Below, in pieces: positions 1 to 6,428 of a DNA stretch of 12,121 nucleotides (its first letter is position 1; every line of letters starts with the position of its first letter). The notes below the pieces were generated by a model that was not told where the DNA came from, searched no databases, and worked only from the letters and a program-made list of their open reading frames with translations. Location of the stretch: positions 1-12,121 of the forward strand of contig CADBRC010000110.1 in the NCBI GenBank assembly GCA_902796985.1, written 5' to 3'. Origin of the DNA: an uncultured Spirochaetaceae bacterium. Its GTDB lineage: Bacteria; Spirochaetota; Spirochaetia; Treponematales; Treponemataceae. Made by a program: the position numbers and the translations under genes.

Positions 1-56
1 GAAAAAGATAGCTGGTTTTTACTGAAAAATGCCCGTTTTTTGTTATTTTAGAAGCT

Positions 57-491
57 ATGGACGAATTTGAAATAAGAAACATAAAGCTTTCCGATGCGGG
101 TGAAATTCAGGCGATATGCGAGGAAGCATTAGGCTATACATGCACGCTTTCATTGGTCGAACAGAAGATACGGTCACTGGACGATAAAAGGGAGGCAGTG
201 TTTGTCGCCTGTAAAAATGGAAGCATCGCAGGCTATATTCATATAGAAAAATATGATACACTCTATTTTGAAACCATGTGCAACATATTGGGGCTGGCCG
301 TAAAAAAGGAATTCCAAAAGATGGGAATCGGCAAAATGCTGATACTGGCAGGTGAAAACTGGGCGAAAGAAAATGGAATAGCCTATATGCGGGTGAACTC
401 CGGTATTTCGAGGGTTGAGGCCCACAAGTTTTACAAACACTTAGGCTATGAATCTGAAAAGGAACAGTTGAGGTTCATAAAGAAAATATAA
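57..491 (+). CDS. GNAT-family N-acetyltransferase
   Basis: This 144-residue protein has the usual length of a single-domain GNAT enzyme, which moves an acetyl group from acetyl-CoA to an amine. The acetyl-CoA-binding signature is visible as QKMGIGK at residues 87-93, after the beta-strand NILGLAV (76-82). The C-terminal AHKFYKHLGYE (122-132) is the conserved 'A..FY...GF' segment of the family. The substrate cannot be read from the sequence. The 56 bases ahead of it are A+T-rich and hold only a weak AGAAG ribosome site close to the ATG. Base composition and codon use (many A- or T-ending codons) differ clearly from the G+C-rich genes to the right, which suggests acquisition from elsewhere. The stop codon is joined directly to a repeat (488-511) that also follows the gene at 5402-6343. 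Family assignment is firm; role unknown. Confidence 0.85.
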   Translation: MDEFEIRNIKLSDAGEIQAICEEALGYTCTLSLVEQKIRSLDDKREAVFVACKNGSIAGYIHIEKYDTLYFETMCNILGLAVKKEFQKMGIGKMLILAGENWAKENGIAYMRVNSGISRVEAHKFYKHLGYESEKEQLRFIKKI

Positions 492-511
492 GGGCCTGTT
501 TCAAAAAGTTC
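488..511 (+). repeat. Dispersed TTTCAAAA repeat, copy A
   Basis: The string ATAAGGGCCTG (488-498) followed by TTTCAAAA starts on the stop codon of the acetyltransferase gene. The same 11 bases start on the stop codon of the gene at 5402-6343 (6340-6350), where TTTCAAAA follows after six extra bases. This is the shortest and least certain member of the family described at 6340-6425, 7083-7201 and 9631-9670. Confidence 0.5.
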
Positions 512-535
512 CCGAACGGCGGGTATGCCGTCCGG
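512..535 (+). terminator. Possible hairpin terminator after the acetyltransferase gene
   Basis: CCGAACGGC (512-520) pairs with GCCGTCCGG (527-535) with one mismatch around a six-base loop. It lies 20 bases past the acetyltransferase stop codon. No run of T follows, so a standard intrinsic terminator is not shown. It could also be part of a repeat. Confidence 0.3.
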
Positions 536-540
536 CGACG

Positions 541-570
541 GGGGGCAGCACTAAGTTTGACGACCGCCTG
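541..570. repeat. Short module repeated at 708-737
   Basis: Bases 541-570 match 708-737 at a constant offset of 167 with no gap. Both carry GGGCAGCACTA, then a diverged stretch of eight bases, then GACCGCC. In both places the module leads toward the glmS-tail flank, so parts of the region downstream of glmS occur in up to three versions (starting at about 541, 597 and 708). Confidence 0.6.
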
Positions 571-596
571 CACAGGTCCCGGGCGGCTGCAGGTAT

Positions 597-679
597 GCCG
601 ACCGCCTGCCCGGTCTCAAACTTTACTCCACCGTCACTGACTTCGCGAGGTTCCTCGGTTTGTCCGGATCTATGCCGCG
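597..679 (-). pseudogene. Displaced second copy of the glmS 3' end
   Basis: Bases 597-679 match 726-808 without any gap, with five differences over 601-679 (against 730-808). Read on the minus strand this copy encodes RGIDPDKPRNLAKSVTVE and a stop (623-679), exactly the last 18 residues of the intact GlmS. Three of the differences fall in the coding part and all are synonymous: CCG against CCT for Pro, AGG against CGC for Arg. The other two are downstream of the stop. Matching stops about 26 bases past the stop codon on one side and 57 bases into the gene on the other. The fragment has no start and is not expected to make protein. It may be a remnant of an earlier glmS end, or a duplicated attTn7-type target site. 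Confidence 0.85.
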
Positions 680-680
680 T

Positions 681-700
681 GGCCCGGGCAAAGCCCGGCC
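681..700 (-). terminator. Possible hairpin downstream of glmS
   Basis: GGCCCGGGC (681-689) and GCCCGGCC (693-700) form a very G+C-rich stem with one bulged base and a three-base loop. It is 52 bases beyond the glmS stop, between the intact and displaced gene ends. No T-run follows on either strand, so termination is only a guess. Confidence 0.35.
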
Positions 701-751
701 ATTAGCGGCGGGCAGCACTAGCTGAGCCGACCGCCAGCCCGGTTTCAAACT

Positions 752-2602
752 TTACTCCACCGTCACTGACTTCGCGAGGTTGCGAGGTTTGTCCGGATCT
801 ATGCCGCGATGTACCGCGCAGTAGTATGCGAAGAGCTGGGAGGGCACGATCGACAGGATCGGCGCAAACGCACTGTCGCAGTCCGGGATGGGGAAAATCT
901 CGTCCGCGGCGGCCTTGAAGGCCCCCTCCTTGTCCTGGGTAATGACAAGCGTAGCTGCCCCGCGCGTCTTGACCTCCACGATGTTGCTCGCAAGCTTCTC
1001 GTACATCTCCTGCTGGGTTGCAGTCGCAACGACGAGCGTGGCAGGATCGATGAGGGCGATGGGTCCGTGCTTGAGCTCTCCGGCAGCAAATGCTTCCGAG
1101 TGCATGTAGGAGACCTCCTTGAGCTTGAGGGCGCACTCCAGACTGGTCGCGCTGTCAAACTGCCGCCCGATGAAGAAGACCTTGTCCTTGTTGAAGTGGC
1201 GGGAAACGAACTTCTGGATGAGCGTCTTGTCGTCCAGCACCTGCTGCACCTTGTCCGGAAGTGCGGCAAGCTCGCCCAAAAGCCTCTCGTAGTCCGCGCC
1301 GCCGAGCGTACCCCGGACGTAGGCGGCCTTGAGCGCGAGCATGTACAGGCAGGCGAGCTGGGTCGTGTAGGCCTTGGTGGAAGCGACCGCTATCTCAGGC
1401 CCCGCCCAGGTATACACAATGTCGTCCGCCTCGCGGCTCACGGTGGAGCCGACGCAGTTGGTTATCGCGATGATGTGGACGCCGGCAGCCTTCGCGAGGC
1501 GCAGGGCAGCCAGCGTATCGGCGGTCTCGCCGGACTGGCTTATGACGATGAACACGTCGTCCTTGTTCAGTATCGGATTCCGGTAGCGGAACTCGCTCGC
1601 CACGTCCACGGCGACCGGGATGCGGGCGAATTTCTCAAAGGCGTACTTGGCGACGACACCGGCGTGATAGGCCGTGCCGCATGCCGTTATGACGATGCGG
1701 CGGGCATCCTTCCAGAAGCTGTCGCCGCCTTCCTTTATCTCCTCGAACTTGATGTCCGTTATTCTGCCGTCAGATCCCTTTACGAAGCGGGGCAACATCG
1801 TGTGGGTGAGGGCCTTGGGCTGCTCGTGGATCTCCTTGAGCATGAAGTGCTCCCAGCCGTTCTTCTCGGCGGAGGAGATGTCCCAGTCCACGTGATAGGG
1901 GGACTTTATGACCTTGTTGCCCTCCCCGTCAAACAGATCCACGTGGTCGGCGTACAGGACGGCGAGCTGCTTCTGATCCAGAAAGTAGACCTCGCGCGTA
2001 TAGGGCAGGACGGCGGGCACGTCGCTCGCGATGAAGTTCTCGCCCTCGCCCAGGCCGACGATGAGGGGGCTCTCCTTGCGGGCCGCAATGATGCGGTCGG
2101 GGAAGTCCTTGCAGATGACCCCGAGCGCATAGCTGCCTTCAAGCTTGTCCAGACTCTTCTGGACGGCGGCAAAGATGTCCCCGTGCTTCTCGTAGTAATA
2201 GTTGACCAGATGGGCGATGACCTCGGTGTCGGTCTGGCTGCGGAAGACAATTCCCTTGCCCTGGAGCCATGACTTGAGCGCGAGGTAGTTCTCGATGATT
2301 CCGTTGTGGACGACGGCAATCGTCCCGCTCTCGTTGACCTGCGGGTGCGCGTTGATGTCGCTCGGCTCCCCGTGGGTCGCCCAGCGGGTGTGGCCGATTC
2401 CGAGGCAGCCCCGCACCGTCTCCTTGGCGAGCTTCTCCTCCAGGAACTTTATCGCCCCCTTGACCTTGCGGACAAGGATGTCCTTCCCGTCATAGACCGC
2501 GATTCCCGCGCTGTCATATCCCCTGTACTCAAGCTTCTTGAGCCCGTCAATCAGGACGGGCGTTGCGTCCTTGACCCCTATGTAACCGACTATTCCGCAC
2601 AT
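752..2602 (-). CDS. glmS: Glutamine--fructose-6-phosphate aminotransferase (isomerizing), GlmS
   Basis: GlmS makes glucosamine-6-phosphate from fructose-6-phosphate and glutamine in the cytoplasm, the first committed step toward UDP-GlcNAc, peptidoglycan and other glycans. The 616 residues are full length. The N-terminal glutaminase domain begins MCGIVGYIG, with Cys2 as nucleophile once Met is removed, and has HTRWATHGEPS (71-81), NAHPQ (84-88) and HNGIIEN (99-105). Two SIS sugar-isomerase domains follow, with ACGTAYHAG (307-315), SQSGETADT (355-363), AVASTKAYT (405-413) and SEAFAAGELKHGPIALID (502-519). The conserved tail DPDKPRNLAKSVTVE ends the protein. It is last in a minus-strand run, 27 bases after the HD-GYP-like gene, and has a promoter of its own at 2629-2658. 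An AGGGG ribosome site precedes the ATG. Its last 18 codons are duplicated just downstream. Confidence 0.98.
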   Translation of the reverse strand: MCGIVGYIGVKDATPVLIDGLKKLEYRGYDSAGIAVYDGKDILVRKVKGAIKFLEEKLAKETVRGCLGIGHTRWATHGEPSDINAHPQVNESGTIAVVHNGIIENYLALKSWLQGKGIVFRSQTDTEVIAHLVNYYYEKHGDIFAAVQKSLDKLEGSYALGVICKDFPDRIIAARKESPLIVGLGEGENFIASDVPAVLPYTREVYFLDQKQLAVLYADHVDLFDGEGNKVIKSPYHVDWDISSAEKNGWEHFMLKEIHEQPKALTHTMLPRFVKGSDGRITDIKFEEIKEGGDSFWKDARRIVITACGTAYHAGVVAKYAFEKFARIPVAVDVASEFRYRNPILNKDDVFIVISQSGETADTLAALRLAKAAGVHIIAITNCVGSTVSREADDIVYTWAGPEIAVASTKAYTTQLACLYMLALKAAYVRGTLGGADYERLLGELAALPDKVQQVLDDKTLIQKFVSRHFNKDKVFFIGRQFDSATSLECALKLKEVSYMHSEAFAAGELKHGPIALIDPATLVVATATQQEMYEKLASNIVEVKTRGAATLVITQDKEGAFKAAADEIFPIPDCDSAFAPILSIVPSQLFAYYCAVHRGIDPDKPRNLAKSVTVE

Positions 2603-2628
2603 ATTGTCCCCTCTATAGAATGTTTTTA

Positions 2629-2658
2629 ATTATACCAGTTTTTCGATGATATTGACAA
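2629..2658 (-). promoter_or_regulatory. Sigma-70-type promoter for glmS
   Basis: On the minus strand TTGTCA (2653-2658) is separated by 18 bases from TATAAT (2629-2634). The TGG just before the -10 box makes it an extended -10. It overlaps the last codons of the HD-GYP-like gene and points at glmS, about 27 bases from its ATG. This would let glmS be expressed apart from the upstream genes. Confidence 0.65.
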
Positions 2659-3436
2659 TCCTCTGATCATAAAGCTCGGCGGACTTCCGCATCTCCCTGA
2701 CCGCGGCCCGGCTGGACAGCGGAACAAGGTACTTGCGGGCCTTGCGCTCGGTCATTGCGGTATAATCCTCCGCCGCGCGGACAATGCGGGCGAGCACCGG
2801 AATGTCGCCGCCCTTAAGTCCCTCCGGGTAGCCCGACCCGTCCATGTTCTCCTTGCGGCAGGAACAGGTCTCGACGAAGAACTGCAAATAACCGGAAGGA
2901 ACAAAGTCCAGCTGATAGATGAATGCCCTGCACTGGTCCCTGAGAAGCTTCCGCTCCCTGCCGGTCAGGATCTCACGGAAAAAAAGCTGGCGGGGCAGGT
3001 CCAGCATCCCCGCATCCGCCACGAGTGCGCAGCAGAAGCAGAGGGCGGCCTGCTCCGGGCACATCCTGGTCTTGAGGGCGATCCTGTAGGAGAGCATGGC
3101 GATGAGCTTGCTGTTCTCCAGCCTGTTGGTGTAGACGTCTATCTCCTCGCCGAGCGACACGCAGCGGGCGATGAAGGGAGGACTGCCGAGGACCGCGTCC
3201 ACCTCCGAAAGAAGCATCCCGAACTGCTCCAGAAGCTTTCCGGTGTGCCGCTTCCTCTGTATGTGGGTGACGATTTTTGCCAGCAGCAGGAAGAGGATGA
3301 AGAGGACGAAGGCCGCAAGGACGAGGGGCAGCAGGAGCCGCCAGGTCTCCCGGGAGACGGGCACGCGGCGGGGGGTCAGGTTGGCCAGCATGGTAGAGAC
3401 AAGGGATTTCAGCTCGGCAAGGAAATCTTCTTCCAT
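2630..3436 (-). CDS. Membrane-anchored degenerate HD-GYP-like protein
   Basis: The 268-residue protein has one strongly hydrophobic segment (about 33-55) followed by a basic stretch (HIQRKRH), so most of it should lie in the cytoplasm. The C-terminal half resembles an HD-GYP domain, the type that normally breaks down cyclic di-GMP. The GYP part is well kept: DGSGYPEGLKGGDIPVLARI (199-218), then AEDYTAMT (222-229). The metal-binding parts are not: the usual HDIGK motif reads ADAGMLDLP (140-148), and the HHE before DGSGYP reads CRKEN (193-197). This predicts loss of phosphodiesterase activity and perhaps a binding or scaffold role, which is inference. It starts 9 bases after the M15-type gene, with TAGGA before the ATG, and its end contains the glmS promoter. 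Confidence 0.75.
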   Translation of the reverse strand: MEEDFLAELKSLVSTMLANLTPRRVPVSRETWRLLLPLVLAAFVLFILFLLLAKIVTHIQRKRHTGKLLEQFGMLLSEVDAVLGSPPFIARCVSLGEEIDVYTNRLENSKLIAMLSYRIALKTRMCPEQAALCFCCALVADAGMLDLPRQLFFREILTGRERKLLRDQCRAFIYQLDFVPSGYLQFFVETCSCRKENMDGSGYPEGLKGGDIPVLARIVRAAEDYTAMTERKARKYLVPLSSRAAVREMRKSAELYDQRIVNIIEKLV

Positions 3437-3445
3437 ATTCCTATA

Positions 3446-4522
3446 CTACTGCAGCCTGTAGTTGAACTCAATCAGCTCCGGGTGATATTCGAAGTGCATG
3501 TTGTCCCAGATGGACCACTTGCCGCCCCAGATGAAGCCCTCCGCCTCGAAGGCCTCTATGACGGATGCGGGCGGCATCCAGCGGTTCTTCAGGGGAATGA
3601 GCATCCAGTCGTCGGGGTGCCGTTCCTTGGCCCAGCTCCAGAAGATATGCTTGCCCCCCTGACTCTTGGGAAGCAGGTCCAGGGCTATGCCCAGCGAATG
3701 GAAGGACTTGCGCTTGGTCCCGGCAATCCTGCGCCAGAGGTAGGAGTCGTTGGACTTGAGCCCCGCAAGAAAAGCCGCAACCTCGCCGTCAGCATTGGCA
3801 AGCTCAAAGACCCGCTTCTCCACGCGGGCGAGCGGGGCAACTATCCGCTCATGGACGTTCGCCTTGTGCCTCAGGAATGAGATGCGCGTAAGGTGGGCCT
3901 CCAGATGGCCGCGGGTGTCAGACTGATAGATGAAGTCAAAGATGAACATGGAACTTCCCGCCCCGTCGCGGCGGTTCTCGGTCGAAGAGAATGCCTTTAT
4001 CGCCTCCCGCTCCTCCTCCGTCATATCGGCAGGGTCTGCAAGCTCCCTCGGGTAGTCGTACAGGACGGGCCAGTAGTCCTCCCGGTTCCCGAGCTCTTCG
4101 GCAGGCAGGAGCGAACCGCCCGCCCAGTAAAAGCCGGCAGTCCTTGCCCTCGGGCCGCGACCGTCCGCGGGAATCGTCACGGTAACAAGCCAGTCCTCCT
4201 CACCGGGGTCCCAGCTCCGCGCAAAGTTGATGTCGGGATAAGCATGCTGCAGGCAGGCAAGGCAGCGGACGGACAGGCTCCCGTCCTCCTCCGTCAGCGG
4301 CTCCGGCCCGGCCACAAAACTCCCGCCGGGCACGAACAGCTCCCCGGAGGCAGGGCTTTCCCCGCCGGAAACCTTCGGCTGGACTGCCGTGCCGATGAAC
4401 TCGGGGCTGGCGGAAAACTCGTCCCAGCCCGCGCTGAAAATCCGCCCGGAAAGGAAGGCAATGAGGAACAGGAGCCAGATCCCAGCGACGATGTCCTCCC
4501 TCTTTCTCCGGGGTCTTTCCAC
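3446..4522 (-). CDS. M15-type peptidase (D,D-carboxypeptidase/endopeptidase family), membrane-anchored
   Basis: This 358-residue protein begins with basic residues and a hydrophobic segment (about 11-28), fitting a signal anchor that exports the rest. The C-terminal third carries the zinc signature of M15 peptidases: SFHSLGIALDL (273-283) supplies His275 and Asp282, and EGFIWGGKW...DNMHFEY (328-346) supplies His343, with Asp340 in the place of the usual acidic catalytic residue. This pattern is closest to the M15_4/VanY-like group, which cuts peptidoglycan peptides. The middle (about 60-250) is unrecognised. The start is GTG at 4520-4522, sharing its G with the TAG stop of the channel gene (TAGTG), preceded by AGGAG, which suggests coupled translation. 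The next gene follows after 9 bases. The exact bond cut is unknown. Confidence 0.82.
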   Translation of the reverse strand: MERPRRKREDIVAGIWLLFLIAFLSGRIFSAGWDEFSASPEFIGTAVQPKVSGGESPASGELFVPGGSFVAGPEPLTEEDGSLSVRCLACLQHAYPDINFARSWDPGEEDWLVTVTIPADGRGPRARTAGFYWAGGSLLPAEELGNREDYWPVLYDYPRELADPADMTEEEREAIKAFSSTENRRDGAGSSMFIFDFIYQSDTRGHLEAHLTRISFLRHKANVHERIVAPLARVEKRVFELANADGEVAAFLAGLKSNDSYLWRRIAGTKRKSFHSLGIALDLLPKSQGGKHIFWSWAKERHPDDWMLIPLKNRWMPPASVIEAFEAEGFIWGGKWSIWDNMHFEYHPELIEFNYRLQ

Positions 4523-5319
4523 TATCTCCTCTTGAGGTAGGCCGCCCAGTACACGGCGGCGACGCAGCCCGCCCCGCCGAGGAGGTTCCCTATCGTAACG
4601 GGGATGAGGTTGCGGAACAGGAAGCTCAGCCAGCTCAGGTGAATTGCGCCCGCCGCATCGGCGATCTCCGGGTAAACGTAGCTCGCAAAGAGGCCGACCG
4701 GGATGAAGTACATGTTGGCGACACAGTGCTCAAAGCCGCAGAGGACAAAGAGGAAAACCGGCAGGTAGCAGGCGGATATCTTGCCCGCCATCTCGGTTGC
4801 CCCGAAGGAAATCCAGACGGCAAGGCATACCATGAAGTTGCACAAAATGCCCTTGATGAAAGCGGCGTGCAGGGGAATGGCGCACTTGACGTCGGCAGTC
4901 CGTATGACCGCCTCGGACAGGCCCGGGTACATGTTCAGCGTACCGCTCAGGACGACGAGCTCCGCTATCAGGATGCTGCCCACGAGGTTGCCCGCATAGG
5001 CAAGCCCCCAGTTCCTCAGCATGTCCTGAATCTTTATGCGCTTCTCAAGCACCGGGATGATGACGAGGGAGTTGCCCGTAAAAAGCTCGCCTCCCGCGCA
5101 GAGGACGAGGACAAGTCCGATCGGGAACACCAGGGCCCCGACCAGCTTGGACAAGCCCGCCGGCTGGATCCCCACGGAGCCCACCGCGCTCCCCAGGGCC
5201 CCCATCGCAATGAACGCCCCGGCCATGATGCCGAGCGCGAACGTCTTGAGCAAGCCGAAGCGGGTCTTGCCCACCCCCACGTTTACGTAATTCTGTGCTA
5301 TCTGAGATGGTCCGTTCAT
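4522..5319 (-). CDS. Formate/nitrite transporter (FNT) family channel
   Basis: The 265-residue protein has the length and six hydrophobic segments of FNT channels, pentameric inner-membrane proteins that pass small anions such as formate, nitrite or hydrosulfide. Family landmarks are AGAFIAMGA (33-41), GGELFTGN (76-83), NWGLAYAGNLVGS (103-115), KGILCNFMVCLAVW (156-169), GFEHCVANM (195-203) and IPVTIGNLLGG (239-249). His198 in the FEH motif corresponds to the pore histidine, and Thr81 in LFTG to the loop threonine, of characterised FocA proteins. The substrate cannot be assigned from sequence. No pyruvate formate-lyase or nitrite reductase gene is in view. It is first in the minus-strand run and overlaps the M15-type gene by one base. 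Its promoter is the left half of the divergent pair at 5328-5360. Confidence 0.93.
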   Translation of the reverse strand: MNGPSQIAQNYVNVGVGKTRFGLLKTFALGIMAGAFIAMGALGSAVGSVGIQPAGLSKLVGALVFPIGLVLVLCAGGELFTGNSLVIIPVLEKRIKIQDMLRNWGLAYAGNLVGSILIAELVVLSGTLNMYPGLSEAVIRTADVKCAIPLHAAFIKGILCNFMVCLAVWISFGATEMAGKISACYLPVFLFVLCGFEHCVANMYFIPVGLFASYVYPEIADAAGAIHLSWLSFLFRNLIPVTIGNLLGGAGCVAAVYWAAYLKRR

Positions 5320-5327
5320 AATCCCCT

Positions 5328-5360
5328 ATTATAGCACAAGAATCAGAAATGTGCTAGAAT
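5328..5360. promoter_or_regulatory. Divergent pair of extended -10 promoters
   Basis: An inverted repeat, TAGCACA (5332-5338) and TGTGCTA (5350-5356), is spaced by 11 bases. Read outward, each arm runs into a -10 box of extended type: TGCTATAAT toward the FNT gene on the minus strand (TATAAT at 5328-5333) and TGCTAGAAT toward the lipoprotein gene on the plus strand (TAGAAT at 5355-5360). No good -35 is visible on either side, as is usual for extended -10 promoters. The leftward -10 is only 8 bases from the FNT ATG, implying an almost leaderless message. A third TGTGCTA lies at 5294-5300. The repeat might also be an operator. Confidence 0.5.
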
Positions 5361-5401
5361 GGCCCGGTTTTTATTTGTCATGTTTTCTACGGAGGAAATC
5401 A

Positions 5402-6343
5402 ATGAAAAAGTATCTTAGCATGCTGGCGGCGGCGATGCTGGCCGCCCTGATGCTGTCATGCGCGACGACCGGGGGCAAGGCGAAGGCGACGCTCACGGAA
5501 TGCCCGGAGCGGATGTTCTGGAGGATTGACGGCACGGACAAGAAGGGGAGCCCCTCCACGGTGTACGTGCAGGGCAGCTTCCACCTGGGCGACGGGAGGA
5601 TGTACCCGCTCGCCGACCCCGTCCTGGCCGCATGGAACGGCGCGGACAGGCTCGTCGCGGAGATCTCCAGCAAGGACACGGCGCAGATACAGCTGAAAGT
5701 GATGGAGATGATGGTGGACAGCTTCAAGAAGGCCGGTGGCAGGGTCGTCACCGACGGGCTGACTGAAAAGCAGAGGGCCACGCTCGGCAGGTACATGGAA
5801 GCGGATGTCGCGGCAAAGCTCGCCGTCTTCGAGCCCTGGCTGACGACCTACTCCATCGCGGCTGCCATCTACCAGGGCAACGGGCTCTCCGCCGAGTACG
5901 GCCTGGACAACAACCTGATGGCCTACGCGGGCGAGGCCGGGCGCGAGATAGAGGGACTGGACACCCTCCAGCTCCAGCTGGACGTGATAACCTACGGCAG
6001 CTACGACGAGCAGATGGACATGCTCCGCGACGTGCTGGACGAGCTGGACGACCCCACCGAGGTCATCGAGATGACCAGGTCCCTGTACGAGGCCTACCTC
6101 GCCAACGACAAGGCGACCTTCGCCAAACGCTCCGACGAGGAGAAGGAGGCCGACGAGGCCAGGCACGCCTTCTACAAGGCCTACAACAAGATGATCTACG
6201 ACGACCGCAACAAGGACTGGGCCAAGGACATCACGGGCTACCTCCGCGAGGGCGGGACGACCTTCATCTTCGCCGGCACCGCCCACTGGACGGGCGAGGG
6301 CTCCGTGTTCGACTGCCTCAGGAAGATGGGCACCATAGAATAA
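5402..6343 (+). CDS. TraB/GumN family lipoprotein
   Basis: The start at 5402 is chosen over an in-frame ATG at 5351 because GGAGGA sits 6 bases before it and because it gives a clean lipoprotein signal peptide: MKK, a hydrophobic stretch, and lipobox LMLSC with Cys20. The mature protein of about 294 residues would be lipid-anchored outside the inner membrane. It shows the two GxxH motifs of the TraB/GumN (TIKI-like) fold: GSFHLGDG (58-65) near the N-terminus and FAGTAHWTGEG (290-300) near the C-terminus. Animal TIKI relatives are metal-dependent proteases; bacterial members are mostly uncharacterised, so activity here is inference. It stands alone on the plus strand, transcribed from the divergent promoter shared with the FNT gene. 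A dispersed repeat starts on its stop codon. Confidence 0.9.
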   Translation: MKKYLSMLAAAMLAALMLSCATTGGKAKATLTECPERMFWRIDGTDKKGSPSTVYVQGSFHLGDGRMYPLADPVLAAWNGADRLVAEISSKDTAQIQLKVMEMMVDSFKKAGGRVVTDGLTEKQRATLGRYMEADVAAKLAVFEPWLTTYSIAAAIYQGNGLSAEYGLDNNLMAYAGEAGREIEGLDTLQLQLDVITYGSYDEQMDMLRDVLDELDDPTEVIEMTRSLYEAYLANDKATFAKRSDEEKEADEARHAFYKAYNKMIYDDRNKDWAKDITGYLREGGTTFIFAGTAHWTGEGSVFDCLRKMGTIE

Positions 6344-6425
6344 GGGCCTGCGGCAGTTTCAAAATAAACCTGCGGGGGCCGTAATTGCACGCCGTGCAGT
6401 GCGGTACGGCTCTCGTAAGCCAGTT
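6340..6425 (+). repeat. Dispersed composite repeat, copy C
   Basis: This element fills the convergent gap between the lipoprotein and radical SAM genes. It has ATAAGGGCCTG on the stop codon, then GGCAGTTTCAAAA (6352-6364), AACCTGCGGGGGCCG, a variable middle, and GGCTCTCGTAAGCCAGTT. The same order of blocks occurs in the opposite orientation at 7201-7087: GGCAGTTTCAAAA, AACCTGCGAGGGCCG, then GGCCCTCGTGAGACAGT. Copy C lacks the second arm of the palindrome found there. A 7-base direct repeat CCTGCGG flanks the TTTCAAAA part (6347-6353, 6369-6375). It ends 3 bases from the radical SAM stop codon. Confidence 0.7.
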
Positions 6426-6428
6426 CCG

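Noticed and set aside
680..729. Tn7 end sequence between the two glmS tails
   Set aside because: The 50 bases between the tails hold a G+C-rich hairpin and part of a repeated module but no TGT...ACA terminal sequence or TnsB-type repeats.
809..2272. Long plus-strand open frame of 487 codons opposite glmS
   Set aside because: It lies wholly antisense to a certain glmS gene, has no recognisable motif or good ribosome site, and is the usual by-product of G+C-rich codon use.
2603..2629. A glmS ribozyme or riboswitch ahead of glmS
   Set aside because: Only 27 bases separate glmS from the upstream stop codon, too few for the ribozyme core, and no matching structure is seen.
5456..6286. Minus-strand open frame opposite the TraB/GumN lipoprotein gene
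   Set aside because: Its translation is low-complexity in Val, Gly, Leu and His and shows no family motif; the plus-strand gene has signal peptide, lipobox and ribosome site.
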